Below are positions 37,710-52,700 of a DNA stretch of 64,000 nt, one piece after another. The notes beneath the pieces are model-generated. The model worked only from the letters and a program-made list of their open reading frames with translations. It was not told where the DNA came from and did not search any database. This DNA comes from Eriocheir sinensis (taxonomy: Eukaryota > Arthropoda > Malacostraca > Decapoda > Varunidae): assembly GCF_024679095.1 (NCBI RefSeq), contig NW_026111756.1, positions 186,001-250,000 of the forward strand. Direction: 5' to 3'. The position numbers were made by a program, and so were the translations under genes. Position 1 is the stretch's first letter. The number at the start of each line of letters is the position of its first letter.

Positions 37710-37800
37710 ATACACGGGAGCTTAGGGTCAAAGGAGCTGCCTCGTACAGGCCTACCGGCCTCTTGTAGACTCCTGCGTTCTTATGTTCTTATGTTCTTAT
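37710..37800 (+). other. CR1 3' untranslated region with hairpin and octamer tail
   Basis: A stem-loop has arms AGGCC (37748-37752) and GGCCT (37757-37761) around TACC. It can be extended by TAC/GTA (37745-37747 and 37765-37767) across a 3-nt bulge. Three exact GTTCTTAT octamers follow at 37777-37784, 37785-37792 and 37793-37800. In CR1-clade elements the 3' hairpin and octamers are the likely recognition signal for the element's own reverse transcriptase; that role is inferred here from the family. Confidence 0.85.
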
Positions 37801-38930
37801 AAAATAAGGTAAATTTGTAATGAAATATATGTACAAAATACACATAAAATAATGTAAATTTATATGAAAATATATATACAAATACACATAAAATACCATG
37901 AATTTGTATAAAATTATATATTCAAAATAAATATTAAATAATGTAAATGCGTATAAAAATATATATAAAAAGTACATATAAAATAATGTAAATTCGTATC
38001 AATATAAATCAACAAAATACCAATAAAATAATATATATTTGATTGAAAATAGATTTACAAAATACACATAACATAACTAAAATTTGTATTGAAATATATA
38101 CAAAAATACATAAAAATAATTTGAGTTTGTATGAAAATAGATATTCAAAATAGACATAAAAATAGGTAAATTTCTTTTGAAATATATATACAAAATACCC
38201 ATAAAATATTGTAAATTTGTGTCAGAATATATAAACAAATACACATAAAATAACGTAAATTTGTTTGAAAAATATATACAAAATACACATAGAATAATGT
38301 CAAATCGTATCAAAATGAATGAGCAGAATATCAATAAAATAACGTAAATTTGTATGAAAATAAAGATGCAAAATACCCATAAAATAAAGCATATTTTTAT
38401 AAAAATACATATACAAAAATACATATAGAATAATTAAATTTGTATTAAAATTAATATACAAAATGCATATACAATAAGGTAAATTTGTATTGAAAAAATA
38501 TGCAAAATATACATAAAAGTGTAAATTTGTTTAAAAATCGTTATACGAATACACATAATATAACGTAGATTTCTATAGAAAGATATATACAAAATACACA
38601 TGAAATGATGTAAATACGTATAAAAATATATATACAAAATACACATTAAATAATTTAAATTCTCGTCAAAATAAATAAACAAAATATCAATAAAAGAATG
38701 TGTATTTGTATAAATATAAATATACAAAATACACATAAAATAACGTAAATTTGTATAAAACTATATACAAAAATACACAGAAGTAATTAAATTCATATGA
38801 AAATAGATATACAAAATACACATAAAATAAGCTAAATTTGAATTGAAATAAATATAGAAAATACATAAAATAATGTAAATTTGTATCAAAATATATATTC
38901 AAATACACATATATTAAAATTAATATACAA
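37801..38930 (-). repeat. 45-bp satellite, - orientation, right flank of the CR1 insertion
   Basis: Resumes with AAAATAAGGTAAATTTGTAA. This continues the monomer broken at 35896 and matches the series after 47777. It ends near 38930, where ATATTAAAATTAATATACAA meets + oriented monomers. Confidence 0.88.
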
Positions 38931-40609
38931 ATTCTAGTTATTTTATTTGTTTTTTGTATATATATTTTCCTACAAATATACATTCTTTTATTGGAATTTT
39001 GTGTATTTAATTTTTTACGAATTTACATTATTTTGTGTGTATTTTGTATATATATTTTTCTACGTATTTAAACTATTTTATGTGTATTTTATATATACAT
39101 TTTCATAAAAATTTACGTCATTTTATTGTGTGTATTCGTATATATTTTGAAACATTTTATACAAATTCATGTTATTTTATGTGTATTTGTATATATATTT
39201 TCATACAAATTTATATTATTTTATGTGTATTCTTACATATATTTTATTACAAATTTACCTTATTTTATGTTTATTTTGTTTATTTATTTCATTCAATTTT
39301 AAATTATTTAATGTGTATATTTGTATTTGTATTTAGGTTATTTTATGTGTGTTTTCTATATATATTTTCATCCAAAATTACATTATTTTATTGTTATTTT
39401 CTTAATTTAACTCGATACGAATTTAGATTATTTCATAGGTATTTTGTATACATATTTTTATACTCATTTACATTATCTAATTTGTGTTTTGTATATATTT
39501 TTTATGCAAACTAATTGTATGTGCATTTTGTACATATATTTTATAGAAACTTAAAACGTTATTTTATGTGTATTTTGTATATGTTTTCTCATACAAATTT
39601 ACATTATTTAATTAGTTTTTTGTTTATTTATTTTGATACGAATGACTTGATTATTGGTGTATTTTGTAAATATTTTTTATACGTATTTACATTACTTAAT
39701 GTGTATTTTGTTTATATTTTTTTTACAAATTTACGTTATTATATGTGTATTTGTTAAAAATATTTTGAAACGAATTTACTTTATTTTATGTATTTTGTAT
39801 ATATATTTCAATTCAAATTTAGCTTATTTTGTGTGTATTTTGTATATCTATTTTCATGCAAATTTACTTACTTCTGAGTATTTTTGTATATAGTTTTATA
39901 CAAATTTACGTTATTTTATGTGCATTTTGTATATTTATATTTATACAAATACACATTCTCTTATTGGTATTTTGTTTATTTATATTTATACGAATTTACA
40001 TTATTATATGAGTATTTTGTATACATTTTTGATTCGTATTTACTTAATTTTATTTGTATTTTGTATATATATATTTATAGAAATCTACGTTATTTTATGT
40101 GTATTCGTATATATATTTTGAAACAAATTTACATTGTTTTATATGTTTTTTGCATATCTATTTCATTACAAATTTACCTTATTGTATGTGCATTTTGTAT
40201 ATTTATTTTAATACAAATTCAAATATTTTATGTGTATTTTGGTATATATAATTTTATAAAAAATGCGTTATTTTATAGGTATTTTGCATCTTAGTTTTCA
40301 TACAAATGTACATTATTTTATTAATATTCTGTGTATATATTTTGATACGATTTTATATTATACTATTTGTGTTTTGTATATATTTTTTTATACATATTTT
40401 CATTATTTAATGTGTATTTTTTATATATATTTTATACAAATTAACGTCATTTTAAGTGTATTTGTTTATGTAATTTCATTCAAATTTACATTATTTTCAG
40501 TGTATTTTGTATATGTATTTCAATACAAATTTACCAAATTTTATGTGTATTTTGTATATTTATTTTCATACAAATTTAAATTATTTTTGTGTTTTTTTGT
40601 ATATACATA
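38931..40609 (+). repeat. 45-bp satellite, + orientation, paralogue of the piggyBac-like insertion site
   Basis: Segment 38937-39554 matches 55148-55773, and 39555-39700 matches 59600-59740. The two halves surrounding the element at 55774-59595 are therefore contiguous here. The first part is also matched by 63428-64000. Confidence 0.9.
39551..39554. other. Empty-site paralogue: single TTAA
   Basis: AGAAAC-TTAA-AACGTTATTTTATG is uninterrupted here. At 55764-59611 the same flanks surround the element with TTAA present on both sides. This gives the pre-insertion state of a paralogous site and supports a 4-bp TTAA target duplication. Confidence 0.9.
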
Positions 40610-42380
40610 TAGAGTAAATTTCTATGAAAATATATATTCAAAATACATATAAAATTATGTAAATAAGTATAAAAATATATATATATCAAATACACCTAAA
40701 AACATGAAAATTCGTATCAAAATAAATAAACAAAATTCCGATAAAAGAACGTATATTTGTAGGAAAATAAATATACAAAATACACATAAAATTACGAAAA
40801 TTTGCATAAAAATATATACAAAAAAACAAAAAAATAAATTTCAATTTGTATGAAAATAGATATACAAAATACACATATAATTAGTTAAATTTGTATTTAA
40901 ATACATGTACAAAATACACATAAAATAATGTAAATTTGTATGAAATGAAAACAAATTCACATAAAAAAACGTACATTTGAATAAAATAGATATACAAAAT
41001 ATACATAGAATAATGTAAAATCGTATCAAAATAAATACACAGAATATCAATAAAATAATGTAATTTTGTATGAAAATAAAGATGCAAAATACCCATAAAA
41101 TACATATACAAGAATACACATAGAATAATTAAATTTGTATTAAAATTAATATACAAAATGCACGTACAATATTGAAAAAATATACAAAATGCACATAAAA
41201 CAATGTATATTTGTTTCAAAATATATATACGAATACACATAAAATAACGTATATTTCTATAGAAATATATATAAAAAATACACATGAAATGACGTAAATA
41301 CGTACAAAAATATATATACACAATTCACATTAAATAATATAAATTCGCATCAAAATAAATAAACAAAATATCAATTAAAGATTGTGTATTTGTATGAAAA
41401 TAGATATACAAAATACACATAAAATATTGTAAATTTGTATAAAACTCTATTAAAAAAATACACAAAAATAATTTAAATTTGTATAAAAATATATATACAA
41501 AATACACATAAAGCTAGTTAAATTTCTGTTGAAATACATATACAAAATACACATAAAATAATGTAAATTTGAATGAAAATATATAAACAAATACACTTAA
41601 AATAACGTAAATTTGTATGAAATATATATAGAAAATACACATTAAATAATGTAAATATGTATAAAAAAAATATATACAAAACACAAATAGAATAATGTAA
41701 AATAGTATCAAAATAAATACACAGAATATTAATAAAATAATGTAAATTTGTATGAAAATAAAGACGCAAAATACCCATAAAACAACCCATTTTTTATGAA
41801 AATATATATACCAAAATACACATAAAATATCTAAATTTGTATTACAATAAATATACAAAATGCACATACAATAAGGTAAATTTGTATTGAAATAGATATG
41901 CAAAATACACATAAAACAATGTAAATTTGTTTCAAAATATATATACGAATACACATAAAATAACGTAGATTTCTATAAAAATATATATACAAAATACACA
42001 TAAAATGAAGTAAATACGTATAAGAAAATGTATACAAAATACACATAAAATAATGTAAACTCGTATCAAAATAAATACTAAATGCCAATAAAAGAATGTT
42101 TACTTGTATAAATATAAATATACAAAATACACATAAAATAACGTAAAATTGTATAAAACTATATACAAAAATAAACAAAAATAATTAAATTTGTCTGAAA
42201 ATAGATATACAAAAGACACATAAAATAAGCTAAATTTGAATTGAAATAAATACAGAAAATACATAAAATAATGTAAATTTGTATCAAAATATAAATTCAA
42301 ATACACATATATTAAAATTAATATACAAAATGCGTATATAATAAGGTAAATTTGTATTGAAAAAATATGCAACATACACG
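40610..42380 (-). repeat. 45-bp satellite, - orientation, inverted copy of about 28440-30200
   Basis: Begins with AGAGTAAATTTCTATGAAAA, the reverse complement of the segment ending at about 30200, and runs in the opposite sense to 28440-30200 with the same ordered monomer variants. It ends at a switch segment containing GCAACATACACGTTTACTC (42370-42388). Confidence 0.85.
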
Positions 42381-43645
42381 TTTACTCATACAAATTTATA
42401 TTATTTTACTGGTATTTTGTTTATTTATTTTGATACGAATTACATGATTATATGTGTATTTTGTACATATTTTTTTATACGTATTTACATTATTTAATGT
42501 GTATTTTGTTTATATATTTTCATACAAATTTACGTTATTATATGTGTATTTGTATAAATATTTTGATACAAATTTACTTTATTTCATGTATTTTGTATAT
42601 ATATTTCAATTCAAATTTAGCTTATTTCGTGTGTATTTTGTATATATTTTCATACAAATTTAATTACTTCTGTGTATTTTTGTATATAGTTTTATATAAA
42701 TTTACGTTATTTTATGTGTATTTTGTATATTTATATTTATACAAATACACATTCTTTTATTGTTATTTTGTTTATTTATTTTGATACGAATTTACATTAT
42801 TTTATGTGTATTTTTTATACATTTTTTTATACGTATTTACTTCATTTTATGTGTATTTTGTATATATATTTTTATAGAAATCTACGTTATTATATGTGTA
42901 TTCTTATATATATTTTGAAACAAATTTACATTGTTTTATATGTATTTTGCATATCTATTTCAATACAAATTTACCTTATTGTATGTGTTTTTTGTATATT
43001 TATTTTAATACAAATTTAATTTTTTGATGTGTATTTTGGTATATATATTTTTGAAAATAAAAAAATGAGTTATTTTATGGGTATTTTGCTTCTTTATTTT
43101 CATACAAATTTACATTATTTTATTAAAATTCTTTGTATTTATTTTGATACGATTTTACATTATTCTATTTGTGTTTTGTACATATTTTTTTATAGAAATT
43201 TTCGTTATTTTAAGTGTATTTGTTTATGTATTTTCATTCAAATTTACATTATTTTATGTGTATTTTGTGTATATATATTTTAATACAAATTTACCTAATT
43301 TTATGTGTATTTTGTATATTTATTTTCATACAAATTTAAAATATTTTTGTGTATTATTGTATATAGTTTAATTCAAATTTAGGTTATTTTATGTGTATTA
43401 TGTATATCTATTTTCATACAAATACACATTCTTTTATTGATATTTTGTTTATTTATTCTGACGCGAATTTTATGTGAATTTGTTTTCATTTCATATAAAT
43501 TTACATTATTTTATGTGTATTTTGTACATGTATTTAAATACAAATTTAACTAATTATATGTGTATTTTGTATATCTATTTTCATACAAATTGAAATATAT
43601 TTTTTTGTTTTTTTGTATATATTTTTATTCAAATTTTCGTAATAT
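42381..43645 (+). repeat. 45-bp satellite, + orientation
   Basis: About 28 monomers in the common variant order. The left switch (42345-42420) is the reverse complement of the segment around 48790-48860, so the interval between them is bracketed by inverted copies of one junction. It ends near 43645 where AATATTATAAAAATATATAT passes into - oriented monomers. Confidence 0.85.
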
Positions 43646-46600
43646 TATAAAAATATATATACCAAAATACACATAAAAAAATTAGATTTGAATTAAAATA
43701 AATATATAAAAAACACATACAATAAGGTAAATTTGTATTGAAATAGATACGCAAAATACATATAAAGCAATGTATGAAAATATATACAAAATACACACAA
43801 AATAAGCTACAGATAAAATAAGTTAAATTTGAATTGAAATGTATATAGAAAATACATAAAATAATGTAAATTTGTATCAAAATATTTATAAAAATACATA
43901 TAATAACGTAAATTTGTTTAAAAATATATAAACAAAATACACATTAAGTAATGCAAATACGTATAAAAAATATATACAAAATACACATATAATCATGTAA
44001 TTCGTATCAAACTAAATAAACAAAATATCAAAAAAATAATGTAAATTTGTATGAGAAAACATATACAAATACATATAAAATAACGCTAATTTCCATAAAA
44101 ATATATGTCCAAAAATGAACGTAAAATAAAGTAACTTTGGATGAAAATATATATACAAAACACAAATTAAATAATGTAAATGCGTACATAAAATAACCTA
44201 AATTTGTATAAAACTATATACAAAAATACACAAAAATAATTTAAATTTGTATGAAAAGAAATATACAAAATACACATAAAATTAGGTTAATTTGTATTGA
44301 AATACATATACAAAATACATATAAAATAATGTAAATTTGAAAGAAAATATATAAACAAATACACATATAATAACGTAAATTTGTATGAAATATATAATCA
44401 AAATACACATTAAATAATGTAAATATGTATAAAAAAATATATACAAAACACAAATAGAATAATGTAAAATAGTATCAAAATATATACACAGAATATTAAT
44501 AAAATAATGTAAATTTGTATGAAAATTAAGATGCAAAATACCTATAAAATAACGCATTTTTTATAAAAATATTGATAACAAAATACACTTAAAATATTTG
44601 AATTTGTATTAAAATAAATATACAAAATGCACATACAATAAGGTAAATTTGTATTGAAATAGATATGCAAAATACATATAAAATAATGTAAATTTGTTTC
44701 AAAATATATATACGAATACACATAAAATAACGTAGATTTCTATAAAAATACATATACAAAATACACATAATATTAAGTAAATACGTATAAAAAAATATAT
44801 ACAAAATACACATAAAATAATGTAAATTCGTATAAATGTAAATAAACAATATACCAATAAAAGAATGTGTTTTGTAAAATACACATAATATAACGTAGAT
44901 TTCTATAAAAATATATACACATAAAATGAAGTAAATACGTATAAAAAAAATGAATACAAAAAAACATAAAAATCGTATCAAAATAAATAAACAAAATACC
45001 AGTAAAAGAATGTGTATTTGTATAAATATAAATATACAAAACACTATATAAATACCGTTAATTTGTATAAAACTATATACAAAAATACACAGAAGTAATT
45101 AAATTTGTATGAAAATATATATAAAAAATACAGCTAAAATGAGCTAAATTTGATTTGAAATGTACATACAAAATACAAAAAATAATGTAAATCTGTATCA
45201 AAATATTTATACAATTACATATAATAACGTAGATTTGTTTAAAAATATATAAACAAAATACACATTAAGTAATGTAAATACGTATAAAAAATATGTACAA
45301 AATACACATATAATCATGTAATTCGTATCAAAATAAATAAACAAAATAGCAATAAAATAATGTAAATTTGTATGAGAAAACATATACAAATAACGCAAAT
45401 TTCTATAAAAATATATGTACAAAAATTGCACATAAAATAAAGTAAATTTGCAAAAAAAATTATATACAAAAAACACTAAATAATGTAAATGCGTACATAA
45501 AATAACCTAAATTTGTATAAAACTATATACAAAAATACACAAAAATAATTTAAATTTGTTTGAAAAGAAATATACAAAATACACATAAAATTAGGTTAAT
45601 TTGTATTGAAATACATATACAAAATACACGTCAAATAATGTAAATTTGAGTGAAAATATATAAACAAATACACTTAAAATAACGTAAATTTGTATAAAAT
45701 ATATGCAAGATACACATTAAATAATGTAAATGTGTATAAAAAATATATATACAAAAAACAAATAGAATAATGTAAAATCGTATCAAAATAAATACACAGA
45801 ATATCAATAAAATAATGTAAATTTGTATGAAAATAAAGATGCAAAATTCAAAATATCGCATTTTTATAAAATATATTTACCAAAATACACATAAAATATT
45901 TAAATTTGTATTGAAATAAATATACAAAATGCTTATACAGTAAGGTAAATTTGTATTGAAAGAGATATTCAAAAATACATATAAAACAATGTAAATTTGT
46001 TTCAAAATATATATACGAATACACATAAAATAAAGTAGATTTCTATAGAAAAATATATACAAAATACATATGAAATTATGTAAATACGTATAAATATATA
46101 TATACAAAATACATATCAAATAATGTAAATTCGTGTCAAAATAAATAAACAAAATATCATGAAAAGAATGTGTATTTGTATGAAAATAGATAATAGATAA
46201 TAAATTTGTATAAAATATATATGCAAGATACACATTAAATAATGTAAATATGTATAAAAAAGTATATACAAAAAACAAATAGAATAATTTAACATCGTAT
46301 CAAAATAAATACACCGAATGTTAATAAAATAATGTAAATTTGTATGAAAATAAACATGCAAAATTCCCATAAAATAGCGCATTTCTTATAAAAATATATA
46401 TACCAAAATACACATAAAATATTTAAATTTGCATTGAAATAAATGTACAAAATGCACATACAATAAGGTAAATTTGTATTGAAAGAGATATGCAAAAATA
46501 CATATAAAACAATGTAAATTTGTTTCAAAATATATATACGAATACAAATAAAAAAACGTAGATTTCTATAAAAATATATATACAAAATACACATAAAATT

Positions 46601-47775
46601 AAGTAAATACGTATAAAAAATGTATACAAAATACACATAAAATAATGTAATTTCGAATTAAAATAAATGTAAATTTGAATGAAAATATAAAAACAAATTC
46701 ACTTAAAATAACGTAAATTTGTATAAAATATATGAAAGATACACATTAAATAATGTAAATGTGTATAAAAAAATATATACAAAAAACAAATAGAATAATG
46801 TAAAATAGTATCAAAATAAATACACAGAATATCAATAAAATAATGTAAATTTGTATGAAAATAAAGATGCAAAATTCCCAAAAATTATCGCATTTTTTTA
46901 TAAAAATATATATACCAAAATACACATAAAATATTTAAATTTGTATTGAAATAAATATACAAAATGCATATACAGTAAGGTAAATTTGTATTAAAAGAGA
47001 TATTCAAAAAAACATATAAAACAATGTAAATTTGTTTCAAAATATATATACGAATACACATAAAATAAAGTAGATTTCTATTGAAATATATATACAAAAT
47101 ACATATAAATTATGTGAATACGTATAAAAAAAATATATATACAAAATACATATCAAATAATGTAAATTCGTGTCAAAATAAATAAACAAAATATCATGTA
47201 AAGAATGTGCATTTGTATAAAAATAGATAATAGATAATAAATTTGTATAAAATATATATGCAAGATACTCATTAAATAATGTAAATATGTATAAAAAAGT
47301 ATATACAAAAAACAAATAGAATAATGTAAATTCGTATCAAAATAAATACACCGAATATTAATAAAATAATGTAAATTTGTATGAAAATAAAGATGCAAAA
47401 TTCCCATAAAATAGCGCATTTCTTATAAAAATATATATACCAAAATACACATAAAATATTTAAATTTGTATTGAAATAAATATACAAAATGCACATACAA
47501 AAAGGTAAATTTGTATTGAAAGAGATATGCAAAAATACATATAAAACAATGTAAATTTGTTTCAAAATATATATACGAATACAAATAAAAAAACGTAGAT
47601 TTCTATAAAAATATATATACAAAATACACATAAAATTAATAAATACGTATAAAAAAATGTATACAAAATACACATAAAATAATGTAAATTCGATTTAAAA
47701 TAAATAAACAAAATACCAATAAAAGAATGTGTATTTGGATAAATATAAATATACAAAATACATATACAAAATAAA

Positions 47776-47777
47776 CA
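47776..47777. other. Empty-site paralogue of the CR1 insertion
   Basis: ACAAAATAAAC joined directly to ATAAAATAAGG. At 35896 and 37799 the same two flanks are separated by the CR1 element. Inverse-orientation versions of the uninterrupted sequence occur near 25125 and 49530. No target-site duplication is apparent at the occupied site. Confidence 0.82.
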
Positions 47778-48006
47778 TAAAATAAGGTAGATTTTGTAAT
47801 AAAATATATGTACAAAATACATATAAAATAATGTAAATTTATATGAAAATATATATACAAATACACATAAAATACTATGAATTTGTATACAAATATATAT
47901 TCAAAATAAATATTAAATAATGTAAAAGCGTATAAAAATATATATACAAAGTACATATAAAATAATGTAAATTCGTATCAATATAAATCAACAAAACACC
48001 AATAAA

Positions 48007-48167
<161 letters not shown>

Positions 48168-48827
48168 AATGAAAAAAAATTTACAAAATACACATAACAT
48201 AACTAAAATTTGTATTAAAATATATACAAAAATACATAGAAATAATTTGAGTTTGTATGAAAATAGATTTTCAAAATACACATAAAACTATGAAAATTTC
48301 TTTTGAAATGTATATACAAAATAACCATAAAATATTGTAAATTTGTGTCAAAATAATAAGGTAAATTTGTATTGAAAAAATATGCAACATACAAAATACA
48401 CATAACATAATGTAAATTCGTATCAAAATAAATAAACAAAATACCAATAAAAGAATGTGTATTTGAATGAATATAAATATACAAAATACACATAAAATAA
48501 CGTAAATTTATATAAAACTATATACAAAAATACACAGAAGTAATTAAATTTGAATGAAAATATATACAAAATACACACGAAATAAGCTAAATTTGAATTG
48601 AAATATATATACAAAATACATGAAATAAAGTAAATTTGTATCAAAATATTTATACAAATACACATATAATAACGTAAATTTGTATGAAAATATATAAACA
48701 AAATACACATTAAATAATGTAAATACGTATAAAAAAATATGTACAAAATACACATATAATCATGTAATTCGTATCAAAATAAATAAACAAAATACCAATA
48801 AAATAATATAAATTTGTATGAGTAAAC

Positions 48828-49769
48828 GTGTATGTTGCATATTTTTTCAATACAAATTTACCTTATTATATACGCATTTTATATATTAATTTTAATACAA
48901 ATTTAATTATTCGATGTGTATTTTTTTATCTGTATTTTTATAAACATATTCTTTATTTTTTGGGTATTTTGTCTCTTTATTTTCATACAAATTTACATTA
49001 TTTTATTGATATTCTGCTCTTTCATTTTGATAGGAATTGACATTATTCTATGTGTATTTTGTATATATTTTTCATACAAATTTACGTTATTTTATGTGTA
49101 TTTGTTTATATATTTTGACACAAATTTACAATATTTTATGGGTATTTTGTATATACATTTCAAAAGAAATTTACCTAGTTTTATGTGTATTTTGTATATC
49201 TATTTTCATACAAACTCAAATTATTTCTATGTATTTTTGTATATATTTTAATACAAATTTTAGTTATGTGTATTTTGTAAATTTATTTTCATTCAAATAT
49301 ATATTATTTTATTGGTGTTTTGTTGATTTATATTGATACGAATTTACATTATTTTATATGTACTTTGTATAAACTTTTATACGCTTTTCCATTATTTAAT
49401 ATTTATTTTGAATATGTATTTTTATACAAATTCATGGTATTTATGTGTATTTGTATATATTTTCATATAAATTTACATTTTTTTATGTGTATTTGTACAT
49501 ATATTTTATTACAAATCTACCTTATTTTATGTTTATTTTGTATGTGTATTTTGTATATTTATATTTATCCAAATACACATTCTTTTATTGGTATTTTGTT
49601 TATTTATTTTAATTCGAATTTACGTTCTTTTATCGAAATTTTGTTTATTTATTTTGATACGAATTTTCATTTTTTTTAGGTGTATTTGATATATATATTT
49701 TTTTACTTATTTACATAATTTTATATGTATTTTGAATATATATTTTCATAGAAATTTGCTCTATATGTA
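48828..49769 (+). repeat. 45-bp satellite, + orientation
   Basis: About 20 monomers beginning after GTATGTTGCATATTTTTTCA. The last part (49510-49565) is an inverse-orientation version of the CR1 empty site. The final 50 bp form the + side of the switch segment shared with 30160-30209. Confidence 0.86.
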
Positions 49770-52700
49770 TATGTATAGAAAATACACATGAAATAATCTA
49801 AATTCGTATCGAAATAAATGAACAAAATACCGATAAAATAATGTAATTTTGAATGAAAATATATATAGAAAATACACATAAAATAACGTAAATACAAATA
49901 AATATATACACATAAAATGATTTGAATTTGAATGAAAATAGATATAAAAATAAATTTAAAATAAGGCAAATTTATAATGAAATATATATACAAAATACAC
50001 ATAAAATAATGTAGATTTGTTTCAAAATATATATACGAATAAACATAAAATAACGTAGATTTCTATAGAAATATATATACAAAATACACATGAAATGTTG
50101 TAAATACGTATAAAAATATATATACAAAATACACATTAGATAATGTAAATTCGTGTCAAAATAAATAATTAAAATATCAATAAAAGAATGAGTATTTGTA
50201 TGAAAATACATATACAAAATACACATAAAATAACGTAAATTTGTATAAAACTATATATAAAAATACACAAAAATAAGTTAAATTTGTATGAAAATAAATA
50301 TACAAAATACACATAAAATTAGGTAAATTTGTAAAGAAATACATATACAAAATACACATAAAATAATGTAAATTTGAATGAAAATATATTAACAAATACA
50401 CTTAAATTAACATAAATTTGTATAAAATATATATAAAAAATACTCATTAAATAATGTAAATATGTATAAAAAATATATATACAAAACACAAATAGAATAA
50501 TGTAAAATCGTATTAAAATAAATACACAGAATGTAAATAAAATAATGTAAATTTGTATGAAAATAAAGATGCAAAATACCCATAAAATAACGCATTTTTA
50601 ATAAATATACAATATACACTTGAAAGGATGTAAATACGTATAAAAATATATATACAAAATACACATTAAATAATGTAAATTCGCGTCAAAATAAATAAAC
50701 AAAATGTCAATAAAAGAATGTGTATTTGTATGAAAATAAATATACAAAACACACATAAGATAACATAAATTTGTATAAAACTATATACAAAAATACACAA
50801 AAATAATTTAAATTTGTATGAAAATAAATATACAAAATACACATAAAATTAGGTAAATTTGTATTGAAATACATATACAAAATACACATAAAATACTGTA
50901 AATTTGAATGAAAATATATAAACAAATACACTTAAAATAACGTAATTTTGTATAAAAAAAATATATACAAAACACAAATAGAATAATGTAAAATCGTATC
51001 AAAATAAATACACAGAATATTAATAAAATAATGTAAATTTGTATGAAAATAAAGAAGCAAAATACCCATAAAATAACACTTTTTTCTTTTAAATATATAT
51101 AAAAAATACACATAAAAAAATTTATTTGTATTAAAATAAATATACAAAATACACATACAATAAGGTAAATCTGTATTGAAATAGATATGCAAAATACATA
51201 TAAAACAATGTAAATTTGTTTCAAAATATATGTACGAATACACATAAAATAACGTAGATTTGTATAAAAATATATATACAAAATACACGTAAAATGAAGT
51301 AAATACGTATAAAAAAATGTATACAAAATACACATAAAATAATGTAAAATCGTATCAAAATAAATAAACAAAATACCAATAAAAGAATGTGTATTTGTAT
51401 AAATATAAATATTCAAAATATTTGTATAAAACTATATACAAAAATACACAGAAGTAATTAAATTTATGAAAATAGATATACAAAATACAGCTAAAATAAG
51501 CTAAATTTGAATTGAAATGCATATACAAAATACATAAAATAATGTAAATTTGTATCAAAATATTTATAAAAATACATATAATAACGTAAATTTGTTTAAA
51601 ATATATAAACAAAATACACATTAAGTAATGTAAATCCGTATAAAAATATGTACAAAATACACATATAATCATGTAATTCGTATCAAACTAAATAAACAAA
51701 ATAGCAATAAAATAATGTAAATTTGTATGAGAAAACATATACAAATACATATAAAATAACGCTAATTTCTATAAAAATATATGTCCAAAAATGAACGTAA
51801 AATAAATTAACTTTGGATAAAAATATATATACAAAAAACACATTAAATAATGTAAATGCGTACATAAAATAACCTAAATTTGTATAAAACTATATACAAA
51901 AATACACAAAAATAATTTAAATTTGTATGAAAAGAAATATACAAAATACACATAAAATTAGGTTAATTTGTATTGAAATACATATACAAAATACATGTAA
52001 AATAATGTAAATTTGAAAGAAAATATATAAACAAATACACATATAATAACGTAAATTTGTATGAAATATATATACAAAATACACATTAAATAATGTAAAT
52101 ATGTATAAAAAATATATACAAAACACAAATAGAATAATGTAAAATCGTATCAAAATATATACACAGAATATTAATAAAATAATGTAAATTTGTATGAAAA
52201 TTAAGATGCAAAATACCTATAAAATAACGCATTTTTTATAAAATTATTGATACCAAAATACACATAAAATATTTGAATTTGTATAAAAATAAATATACAA
52301 AATGCACATCCAATAAGGTAAATTTGTATTGAAATAGATATGCAAAATACATTTAACATAATGTAAATTTGTTTCAAAATATATATGCGAATACACATAA
52401 AATAACGTAGATTTCTATAAAAATACATATACAAAATACACATAAAATTAATTAAATACGTATAAAAAATGTATACAAAATACACATAAAATAATGTAAA
52501 TTCGTATAAATATAAATAAACAATATAGCAATAAAAGAATGTGTATTTGTATAAATATAAATATACAAAATACACATAAAATAACGTAAATTTATACAAA
52601 ACTATATTCATAAAATAACGCAAATTTCTATAAAAATATATGTACAAAAATGAACATCAAATAAATTTGCATAAAAATATATATACAAAACACACATTAG

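Larger units (their letters stand above)
35897..37800 (+). mobile_element. 5'-truncated CR1-type non-LTR retrotransposon (LINE)
   Basis: A block of much higher GC content bounded sharply by satellite on both sides. It encodes the reverse transcriptase and C-terminal region typical of CR1 elements, and ends in a short 3' untranslated region with a hairpin and three exact GTTCTTAT octamers. An octamer-repeat 3' end, rather than poly(A), is established for the CR1 clade. The 5' end falls inside the coding sequence upstream of the reverse transcriptase, so ORF1 and the endonuclease domain are missing, as usual for abortive target-primed reverse transcription. Comparison with the empty site at 47776/47777 shows a blunt insertion without clear target duplication, opposite to the local satellite orientation. 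Confidence 0.93.
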
